Assembly (NCBI GenBank): GCA_016215145.1
Contig: JACRLA010000357.1
Span: 2,002-10,241, forward strand
Length of the DNA stretch: 8,240 bases
From: Chloroflexota bacterium
GTDB taxonomy: Bacteria; Chloroflexota; Anaerolineae; Anaerolineales; VGOW01
Reading direction: 5' to 3'
Below, one piece after another: positions 1 through 4,241 of this stretch. The notes below the pieces were generated by a model. The model was not told the DNA's origin. It did no database searches and saw only the letters and a list, made by a program, of their open reading frames with translations. A program made the position numbers and the translations under genes. How positions within the stretch are numbered: the first letter of the stretch is position 1; each line of letters opens with the position of its first letter.

Positions 1-196
1 CATCTGATGTAGTGATCGTTACATCTTGATAAGCGATCCCGAACTTCGCGGGCGTGTCGTCAACGGGAAGAAACACGCGCGAGGGATGCGGATACCCCAG
101 CGCGGCTTGATAGGTATAAGCAACGATCACTGCCGCGACGCCGACCAGCAACACACTTGAGGCGAAAACGATCAGGTTGCGCCAGTAACGCATCAT
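1..196 (-). CDS. N-terminal fragment of a probable membrane-anchored alpha/beta hydrolase
   Basis: The minus-strand frame is open from an ATG ATG pair at 196-191 to the window edge, giving 65 residues and no stop. Residues 1-7 are short and positively charged (MMRYWRN). They are followed by a hydrophobic segment at about 8-27, which is an uncleaved signal anchor or a signal peptide. After a Pro-rich linker the fragment ends in AYQDVTITTSD. That pattern, an aromatic residue, then DV, then T-X-T-T-x-D, is what begins the catalytic domain in many secreted or anchored alpha/beta-fold hydrolases, where it normally continues as DG followed by a hydrophobic strand. The nucleophile elbow and catalytic triad lie outside the window, so the enzyme class is inferred from a short stretch. 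The gene starts 8 bp after the stop of the 166-aa protein and is probably co-transcribed with it. No clear Shine-Dalgarno sequence precedes it, and the upstream DNA is a 7-nt repeat. Confidence 0.6.
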   Translation of the reverse strand, partial: MMRYWRNLIVFASSVLLVGVAAVIVAYTYQAALGYPHPSRVFLPVDDTPAKFGIAYQDVTITTSD

Positions 197-201
197 CGAA
201 G

Positions 202-222
202 TAATTAGTAATTGGTAATTGA
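202..222. repeat. Three-unit 7-nt tandem repeat (TAATTRG-like)
   Basis: TAATTAG (202-208), TAATTGG (209-215) and TAATTGA (216-222) follow one another without a gap. The array covers the last codons and stop of the 166-aa membrane gene (the ITNY-stop end on the minus strand) and reaches almost to the start of the hydrolase gene. Its period matches the 7-8 nt mosaic arrays at the right end of the window. Confidence 0.6.
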
Positions 223-705
223 TTCGATTTGTAAGATAGCGTTGCGGCACATCCATAAAGGGATGATGCCAAACACGCCAAACGAACAATCTAGCAACTG
301 CCAAAAGAATGGGATGCCACGAATCGATCCGAAGATCAACGCAGTGGGGATGACCAACACACAAGCGATCATTCCAAATTCAACCACCCATTTGTTTCGC
401 ACCGGGTCTTTGAACGCTCCCCAAAACGCAATGGCAATGACGATATGTGCGAAAGCCAACCAATCTGTGCCGTAAGCCATAAACGGGAATTGGCGATAGG
501 TTTCTTGCACTCCACGATTTACAAAACCGATCCACTTCACCAAATCAGGAAACGACGAGAAGGGTAAAGAAGGATTAGACACAATTTGATTCAGTAAATT
601 TAATTCCCACTCTAACGGAAAAGCAGTGATGCCACTCAACAGTAAAGCGATGATGAAGAAGAGAAGGAAGACTCGTATTCGTTTGGTGAGCGCATTGATG
701 TTCAT
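205..705 (-). CDS. Four-span membrane protein, tandem paralogue A (166 aa)
   Basis: This is an uncharacterised integral membrane protein. Hydrophobic segments lie at about residues 9-30, 79-97, 107-127 and 136-152. The best conserved stretch is DWLAFAHIVIAIAF, followed by KDPVRNKWV and EFGMIAC, and the protein ends in a CR-containing tail. The same blocks are present in the adjacent upstream gene, so the two arose by duplication. I recognise the DWLAFAH...DPVRN pattern as belonging to conserved hypothetical proteins of about 160-170 aa, but know no function. The frame stays open farther upstream, to about 960. The start MNIN at 705 was chosen because it lines up with the paralogue's MNTQ start, overlaps the upstream stop as ATGA (705-702), and is preceded by GGAGAAGAA. 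Translation is therefore probably coupled to paralogue B. The last residues (ITNY) are encoded by the 7-nt repeat array, so the extreme C-terminus may not be ancestral. Confidence 0.88.
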   Translation of the reverse strand: MNINALTKRIRVFLLFFIIALLLSGITAFPLEWELNLLNQIVSNPSLPFSSFPDLVKWIGFVNRGVQETYRQFPFMAYGTDWLAFAHIVIAIAFWGAFKDPVRNKWVVEFGMIACVLVIPTALIFGSIRGIPFFWQLLDCSFGVFGIIPLWMCRNAILQIESITNY

Positions 706-1190
706 TTCTTCTCCAGCAATTCTAGTTGCAAAACATTCCGACGGCATAGCCACAAAAGGAGAAATCCCAGCAGTCCTATCAGGCAATTCATCAACTGCCG
801 AAACAACGGCATTCCATGAATCGTTCCAGAAATAATCGCTACAGGTAAGACTAATATGCAGGCGATCATCCCGAACTCGATCACCCACTTGTTGCGTACC
901 GGGTCTTTGAGTGGACCGATAAAGGCAATGGCGATCACGATGTGAGCAAAGGCGAGCCAATCCATGCTATGCGCGACGAAGGGGTACTGTTGAAAAACTT
1001 CGATCCAACCTTGACCCGCGAATTCGATCCATTTCGCCACAACGGGAAAAGTTGATAGGAGCGGCGCGAGATGCCGAGCGATTTTAAATTCCCATTCGAT
1101 CAATGACGCGGTAAGTCCAGCAGAAACTAAACCTATGATGAAAAAGAGAAGATATAACCGCACTCGTCGGATAAGTGATTGGGTATTCAT
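702..1190 (-). CDS. Four-span membrane protein, tandem paralogue B (162 aa)
   Basis: This is an uncharacterised four-span membrane protein, homologous along its whole length to the next gene downstream. Hydrophobic segments lie at about residues 11-31, 76-95, 103-122 and 131-150. The two proteins share exact blocks of 14 residues (DWLAFAHIVIAIAF), 9 residues (KDPVRNKWV) and 7 residues (EFGMIAC). They also share the N-terminal pattern of MN, a basic patch and LLFFII. The N-terminal loop between spans 1 and 2 is the most divergent part. The conserved charged loop KDPVRNKW between spans 2 and 3 is the best candidate for a functional surface. The start at 1190 is the only ATG that matches the paralogue; its ribosome-binding site is weak. 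The palindrome at 1199-1261 lies only 8 bp upstream of it. The stop TGA overlaps the ATG of paralogue A. Confidence 0.88.
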   Translation of the reverse strand: MNTQSLIRRVRLYLLFFIIGLVSAGLTASLIEWEFKIARHLAPLLSTFPVVAKWIEFAGQGWIEVFQQYPFVAHSMDWLAFAHIVIAIAFIGPLKDPVRNKWVIEFGMIACILVLPVAIISGTIHGMPLFRQLMNCLIGLLGFLLLWLCRRNVLQLELLEKK

Positions 1191-1198
1191 GCCTGAGG

Positions 1199-1261
1199 AG
1201 ACCTAGCAGGTTTTATCCACTCCGCTTCGCTACGGGACGCTTCGCGAAACCTGCTAGGTCT
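1199..1261. repeat. 15-bp perfect inverted repeat with 33-nt interior (REP-like palindrome)
   Basis: The arm AGACCTAGCAGGTTT (1199-1213) is repeated in inverse form at 1247-1261. The interior contains two CGCTTCGC octamers. No T-run follows on either strand, so it is not a classical intrinsic terminator, although RNA folding here could stabilise a 3' end. The right arm runs into the 234-aa gene and provides its final Thr codon and TAG stop. It looks like a mobile or dispersed palindrome that landed at a gene end. I believe related palindromes recur in Chloroflexota genomes, but copy number cannot be seen from one window. Confidence 0.8.
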
Positions 1262-1958
1262 TTTCAACTTCAAGGTCTGTCCGATCCACGAAATTAAAGT
1301 TTGGGTTTTGAATCATCTGCCGCCCCATATCCACGCTTGGGGCGCACATGAGAATCAGGGCGACGAAGAAGAGAAGCCAATTAAACGAAGTCGGCAGCAC
1401 CGTGCGTACCGCTTCCGCGCCGCCGCCGATCACTTGAATCGAATCTGCCATGAAGACGTAAAGCGCGATCCACACGCCGAGAAAGGCAATAGCCCAAGAA
1501 ACTTTTCGCGGCGCGAGATGATCGTGAAAGGCGAGTTGCGTTCCCAAAATGATCATCAAGATTGAGATGGATACCGGAGCAAGAACGGGTCCCCACCAAG
1601 GGAGCGGGATCAAAAATAAAATATCCCAATCGAGTAACGAGTGGGGCCAGCCGGTCATGGGGATGAGGAAAACGTAATACAAAATATCCCACACGCCAAA
1701 GGCGATGAGGGCGTAACCGAAACGGGCGCGAGTCGTTTTTCCAGCCAGATAGCCGACGGCGAGCAGCATGATCAGCGTCGCCGCTTCGCGCACCAATTCG
1801 ACGCCGCCGAAATCGAAGACGGTCATCGGCAACGGATTCGGTTGATGCGGCTCAAGGCGATCAATCATCACGCGCAAATAAAAAACCACCGCCGACTCAA
1901 CCCACGCCATCGCCGCCGCGTAGAGCGCAACAAGTAACCAACGGGCTTTGTCGCTCAT
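1254..1958 (-). CDS. Conserved six-span membrane protein of unknown function (234 aa)
   Basis: About six hydrophobic segments are visible, at residues 7-29, 58-73, 80-100, 122-142, 153-171 and 192-207. Conserved-looking motifs are WVESAVVFYLR in span 1 (Glu21 buried in the membrane), LVREAATLIML at the start of span 2, and AFGVWDILYYVFL in span 3. After these comes a loop rich in Trp, Pro and Asp, GWPHSLLDWDILFLIPLPWW, leading to GPVLAP. I recognise this pattern from a widespread uncharacterised membrane family. Intramembrane Glu and Asp with Trp-rich loops would suit a transporter or an enzyme, but nothing identifies a substrate. The ATG at 1958 overlaps the stop of the 49-aa gene as ATGA. 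The C-terminal residues after the last span (DRTDLEVEKT) are hydrophilic, and the final Thr and stop come from the palindrome at 1199-1261. Confidence 0.88.
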   Translation of the reverse strand: MSDKARWLLVALYAAAMAWVESAVVFYLRVMIDRLEPHQPNPLPMTVFDFGGVELVREAATLIMLLAVGYLAGKTTRARFGYALIAFGVWDILYYVFLIPMTGWPHSLLDWDILFLIPLPWWGPVLAPVSISILMIILGTQLAFHDHLAPRKVSWAIAFLGVWIALYVFMADSIQVIGGGAEAVRTVLPTSFNWLLFFVALILMCAPSVDMGRQMIQNPNFNFVDRTDLEVEKT

Positions 1959-2104
1959 ACATCACTCTTTGACACCGAAGGGTTTCGGAAACCCTTCGGG
2001 TGTAGTTGCGACCAGACGATCTGAATCGCGATCCATGTTAAGCGAAAGGCAATGCGAAGACTGAAGTAAATGTAGCGAAGTTGACGTTGAATTTTTTTGA
2101 TCAC
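1955..2104 (-). CDS. Small membrane peptide, GTG start (49 aa)
   Basis: This short gene is supported by its position rather than by homology. Its GTG (2104-2102) overlaps the upstream stop as GTGA, and its TGA (1957-1955) overlaps the next ATG as ATGA, so it fills exactly the gap between two membrane-protein genes. AAGGAA at 2117-2112 lies 7 nt before the GTG. The predicted peptide begins MIKKIQRQLRYIYFSLRIAF and has one hydrophobic, Arg-interrupted helix at about residues 11-31 (YIYFSLRIAFRLTWIAIQIVW), then a hydrophilic tail. That suits a single-span or membrane-surface amphipathic peptide, perhaps a subunit of a neighbouring protein. Much of the tail (HPKGFRNPSV) is encoded by the palindrome at 1972-2003. 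A longer upstream extension of this frame exists, but it shadows the 117-aa gene and has no membrane-protein character, so it was not used. No family is recognised. Confidence 0.62.
   Translation of the reverse strand: MIKKIQRQLRYIYFSLRIAFRLTWIAIQIVWSQLHPKGFRNPSVSKSDV
1972..2003. repeat. Near-perfect 32-bp palindrome inside a coding region
   Basis: The right arm GAAACCCTTCGGGTGT (1988-2003) is mirrored by the left arm ACACCGAAGGGTTTC (1972-1986), which lacks one C; position 1987 is the centre. The two arms would be perfect without the 1-bp deletion. It lies within the 3' part of the 49-aa gene and encodes its tail. Its sequence differs from the other palindromes in the window, but its layout (short arms, AAACC near the centre) is similar to that at 1199-1261. 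Confidence 0.8.
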
Positions 2105-2454
2105 GATGGAGTTCCTTGTGTGCGAAGTTGAGAGAGGATCCATTTTCCTAGCGCGCCCGAATACGCGCCGATGAATGCCGGGATGAGGGCAATGAAAGCT
2201 CCAAACACATTCGGCAGTATGGGATACGGCGACACAAACCCGAATGCCAAATTCAAAAAGTGCGCGGCGGGGACGCCGCCACCGATTAAGATCGCCCACA
2301 GCCACCCGAAGCGCGGCTGCCAAAATCCGAAGATAGAGGTGAAGATCAGAATCATCAAGACAATCGGTTGAACTTCCTTTGAGCGAAAATCGGAGAAGCC
2401 TACTAGCGTTCCTAATATAACTGCCACTATCGAGAGAGCAAAAATTTTACGCAT
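2101..2454 (-). CDS. Four-span membrane protein of unknown function (117 aa)
   Basis: A small integral membrane protein with hydrophobic segments at about residues 3-21, 28-44, 51-69 and 82-104. The central part, GFWQPRFGWLWAILIGGGVP followed by AAH, resembles a pattern I associate with small uncharacterised bacterial membrane proteins (G-F-x-x-P-R-x-x-W-x-W-A then G-x-x-V-P-x-A-H). This is a weak recognition and says nothing about function. Two in-frame ATGs exist, at 2460 and 2454. The second was preferred because the AAAGGA sequence lies about 7 nt upstream of it, whereas it almost touches the first; the alternative adds two residues (MI). The stop TGA overlaps the GTG of the 49-aa gene. 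The MITE-like element lies upstream and separates this gene from the 145-aa gene, so it may have its own promoter or depend on read-through. Confidence 0.82.
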   Translation of the reverse strand: MRKIFALSIVAVILGTLVGFSDFRSKEVQPIVLMILIFTSIFGFWQPRFGWLWAILIGGGVPAAHFLNLAFGFVSPYPILPNVFGAFIALIPAFIGAYSGALGKWILSQLRTQGTPS

Positions 2455-2485
2455 GATCATTTCCTTTTAAAAATAGTTTTTCGTT

Positions 2486-2619
2486 CTGGGCTTACGCAAA
2501 ACATCTCAGCGTCATTGCGAGGAGCGTTCTTTGCGACGAAGCAATCTCAAAACGCGACCGAGATTGCTTCGTGAAGAACACTCGCAATGACGTTAGTATC
2601 TCAATATGCGTAAGTTCAG
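2486..2619. mobile_element. 134-bp MITE-like palindromic element with 5-bp target duplication
   Basis: The ends are imperfect inverted repeats: CTGGGCTTACGCA at 2486-2498 and the inverse of CTGAACTTACGCA at 2607-2619. Further in, CGTCATTGCGAG (2510-2521) pairs with 2581-2592, GTTCTT (2526-2531) with AAGAAC (2574-2579), and GAAGCAATCTC (2538-2548) with 2560-2570. The whole element can therefore fold into a long hairpin. It is flanked on both sides by TCGTT (2481-2485 and 2620-2624), as expected for a target-site duplication. There is no coding capacity, so movement would need a transposase elsewhere. The inner GTCATTGCGAGGAGC and GAAGCAATCTC words are ones I recognise from dispersed repeats in many bacteria. 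A 32/36 match to the left end lies at 4129-4164. Confidence 0.8.
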
Positions 2620-2654
2620 TCGTTAAGTAACAGCGAGCAATTTGCAGAAACCAG

Positions 2655-3092
2655 TCAAGATGTAAGAGAAGAAAGATTCCACAATCCGACAAACGCCAGA
2701 ATCGAAGACAGCGCGCTTGCACTTAGCCTAATCCACGGGCTTACATTGAGTCCCAGATTAATTTGTATTTGTTGAAGTAGCGGGAAAAACAACATGGGCG
2801 TCAAAAACTCAAGCGCCACGACGACTAAGCTCGCTATGAATAGGTTTCTGGCAGAGCCCAAACGCCATGAAGACCCTATCGCCCCTAATGCGGCGAGTAT
2901 CGTAAGCGCGCCAATCAAAAGCAAGAAATCAGCAGCCTTTGAAAACAGGGTTGCTGCTTCGGATGGCTTGAGGACGCTCACCGCAATTTTGGCATACACA
3001 ACATCCAGCAAAATCGCGCCAAAGAAAATGGTTACAATCCACGTATATAGCCCAACAAGCAAGTAGCGCCAGTTAGATGTAATAGTCTTCAT
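2655..3092 (-). CDS. Four-span membrane protein of unknown function (145 aa)
   Basis: Hydrophobic segments lie at about residues 10-36, 55-75, 83-107 and 120-141, separated by short loops. The first contains an Asp near its end (Asp30), and a Trp-Arg pair (SSWRLGSARN) marks the loop between spans 2 and 3. No signature motif or known family is recognised. The start at 3092 is well supported by GAGGAG about 8 nt upstream. It lies 78 bp downstream of the 278-aa gene and shares its direction, so it is probably in the same transcript. No terminator-like hairpin is visible in that gap. The short region after its stop leads directly into the MITE-like element. Confidence 0.82.
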   Translation of the reverse strand: MKTITSNWRYLLVGLYTWIVTIFFGAILLDVVYAKIAVSVLKPSEAATLFSKAADFLLLIGALTILAALGAIGSSWRLGSARNLFIASLVVVALEFLTPMLFFPLLQQIQINLGLNVSPWIRLSASALSSILAFVGLWNLSSLTS

Positions 3093-3170
3093 TTCAAATA
3101 CTCCTCAGGCGCGCCCACAAACAACGAGGCGGAAAAAGGGACGATATGGCATAGTGTTGAAAAACTCCTT

Positions 3171-4007
3171 TTAAGTATTTGCTTGGGGTGTTGTCGAAAT
3201 TTGGGGAACAGATTTATTCTTCTTCGCTGCATCTATCCCCATTCCAATCCCAAAGACCAAAGCAATCAACGGGAGTAAACACATTGCCCCGATCAAAACG
3301 GCATTTGCATTAGTGAGTGAGATTTGCAAACCCGTTGCTTCCACAAAAGCCCGCGCGGCATCTATATAAAAATTATCGCGTGTCGGGCGGATAAATTCAA
3401 ACGGTAAAGTAGGATCGTTGACAAAAGGACTCAAACGCCAAGTCATCTGTGAGCCAATAAAAGCGTACAAAATGAACCACCCGCCAAGCAGCAAACGGCG
3501 TAAATTTGCATGCGACGCGTTGCTATCAACTTCGATAGTAATCATGCCATGCCACAAAAAATAGATACCTACACCGCCACTCATTGCCACAAATACCACT
3601 GCCAGCAAGCGGAAGAATGGAAAATTATCTGAAGTGAGCACAAAAAACAGTGTGATAGGGGACAAGCCCAATAACAGAAAGGCTGTAACACCAATCGCCG
3701 CTAACATCACGGTTGTCACTTGGATCAAACTAAGTTTAGTGCCCAAGACGAGCGAGAAGAAGTAAAATGCTGGCAGACAAAAGAAAATTGTCGCCACAAA
3801 CAACACGGGCATTTTGACTGCCGATGACAACGCCTGCGGCAAGCTGTGCGATAAGCCTGTGACGAAACCGTAGATGGCTAAAAACATTATGGAAGAGACG
3901 AGAAGCGAGAACGCTTTCATGCCAATAGATTCACTTTTGCTAATGCTTTGGAAAAATTTTTCTGGGTGACGCAGAAACGTTGGGATAACGGTGAAAATGT
4001 TGTTCAT
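3171..4007 (-). CDS. Conserved six-span membrane protein of unknown function (278 aa)
   Basis: Six hydrophobic segments lie at about residues 32-50, 67-89, 95-123, 132-152, 172-187 and 236-258. An N-terminal cytosolic-type stretch (FLRHPEKFFQSI) is followed by a juxtamembrane basic helix, and a long loop follows span 5. The loop opens with GSQMTWRLSPFVNDP (185-199) and continues FEFIRPTRDNFY (204-214). I recognise this G-x-Q-x-x-W-x-L-x-P-F-V ... R-x-x-x-N-F-Y combination from a widespread uncharacterised membrane family. Members I recall begin with an R-P-E-x-F-F motif, as here (HPEKFF). The order of helices is also loosely like Yip1-type proteins, but that is a weak comparison. The start at 4007 is strong, with AAAGGAG at 4020-4014 six nt upstream. 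It is the first gene of the minus-strand cluster and lies opposite the two-component operon. Confidence 0.88.
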   Translation of the reverse strand: MNNIFTVIPTFLRHPEKFFQSISKSESIGMKAFSLLVSSIMFLAIYGFVTGLSHSLPQALSSAVKMPVLFVATIFFCLPAFYFFSLVLGTKLSLIQVTTVMLAAIGVTAFLLLGLSPITLFFVLTSDNFPFFRLLAVVFVAMSGGVGIYFLWHGMITIEVDSNASHANLRRLLLGGWFILYAFIGSQMTWRLSPFVNDPTLPFEFIRPTRDNFYIDAARAFVEATGLQISLTNANAVLIGAMCLLPLIALVFGIGMGIDAAKKNKSVPQISTTPQANT

Positions 4008-4013
4008 TGTGAA

Positions 4014-4034
4014 CTCCTTTAATCAACCATCATA
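4014..4034 (-). promoter_or_regulatory. Candidate -10 box and Shine-Dalgarno for the 278-aa gene
   Basis: On the minus strand TATGAT (4034-4029), in an AT-rich stretch (4021-4050), would place transcription start near 4022. AAAGGAG (4020-4014) then lies six nt before the ATG at 4007. The Shine-Dalgarno is convincing. The -10 is only plausible, because no good -35 lies 16-18 bp upstream of it. Confidence 0.35.
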
Positions 4035-4062
4035 ATAAACAATAATAATTACGCCGACCCTT

Positions 4063-4095
4063 TAAGATCTTCATCTTATGCACTCAAGTGCTTGA
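4063..4095. promoter_or_regulatory. Cluster of short palindromes between divergent operons (possible operator)
   Basis: TAAGAT-CTTC-ATCTTA (4063-4078) is a 6-bp inverted repeat with a 4-bp spacer. It is followed at once by GCACTCAAGTGC (4080-4091) and the overlapping TCAAGTGCTTGA (4084-4095). Sites of about 16 bp with this symmetry suit a dimeric regulator such as a NarL/LuxR-type response regulator, and one is encoded 150 bp away. No regulator-site match is known to me, so this is a positional guess. Confidence 0.25.
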
Positions 4096-4128
4096 CCACC
4101 CGCGACCCCTATGGACTACTTACATCTA

Positions 4129-4164
4129 CTGGACTTAAGCAAAACACGTCAGCGTCATTGCGAG
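4129..4164 (+). repeat. Partial copy of the MITE-like element (one end only)
   Basis: These 36 bp match the left end of the element at 2486-2521 at 32 positions, including CTGG-CTTA at the tip and CAGCGTCATTGCGAG at the inner end. Similarity stops sharply at 4164. No matching right end with TGCGTAAG is found before the next gene, and no short duplication flanks it. It is therefore a truncated or interrupted copy, lying upstream of the response regulator gene. Confidence 0.75.
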
Positions 4165-4179
4165 TAACCCATCGCGGGC

Positions 4180-4212
4180 AGATCTCCGAGTTCTTAAAGA
4201 ACTCGGAGATCT
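4180..4212. repeat. Perfect 16-bp inverted repeat with a 1-nt centre, upstream of the response regulator
   Basis: AGATCTCCGAGTTCTT (4180-4195) and AAGAACTCGGAGATCT (4197-4212) form a perfect palindrome. With mismatches it extends to a larger hairpin through TCGCG and GCGAGT words on both sides (about 4160-4226). No T-run follows, so it is not a standard terminator. It ends 29 bp before the ATG of the response regulator. It may be a dispersed palindrome, a leader hairpin or an operator. Confidence 0.75.
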
Positions 4213-4241
4213 TGGCGCGACTCGCTAAGCAGTTACAAAAT

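Noticed and set aside
706..960. Upstream extension of the 166-aa gene to a 251-aa protein starting at 960
   Set aside because: The added residues are translated from the paralogue's gene in another frame, are basic and not membrane-like, and the MNIN start at 705 matches the paralogue and has a Shine-Dalgarno.
1199..1261. Intrinsic transcription terminator
   Set aside because: The stem is good, but the 33-nt interior is long and no T-run follows on either strand.
2105..2323. Extension of the 49-aa frame to a 122-aa protein starting at 2323
   Set aside because: It shadows the well-supported 117-aa membrane gene; only the part after the GTGA overlap is outside that gene.
2486..2619. CRISPR repeats or a structured RNA gene
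   Set aside because: There is only one palindromic unit with transposon-like ends and a flanking duplication, and no regularly spaced direct repeats.
2492..2722. 76-aa minus-strand frame covering the MITE-like element
   Set aside because: It is made mostly of the palindrome and overlaps the end of the 145-aa gene; no ribosome-binding site or protein features were seen.
4092..4241. TTG-start extension of the first response regulator to 292 aa
   Set aside because: The extra 50 codons translate the repeat copy at 4129-4164 and the palindrome at 4180-4212; the receiver fold begins at the ATG at 4242.
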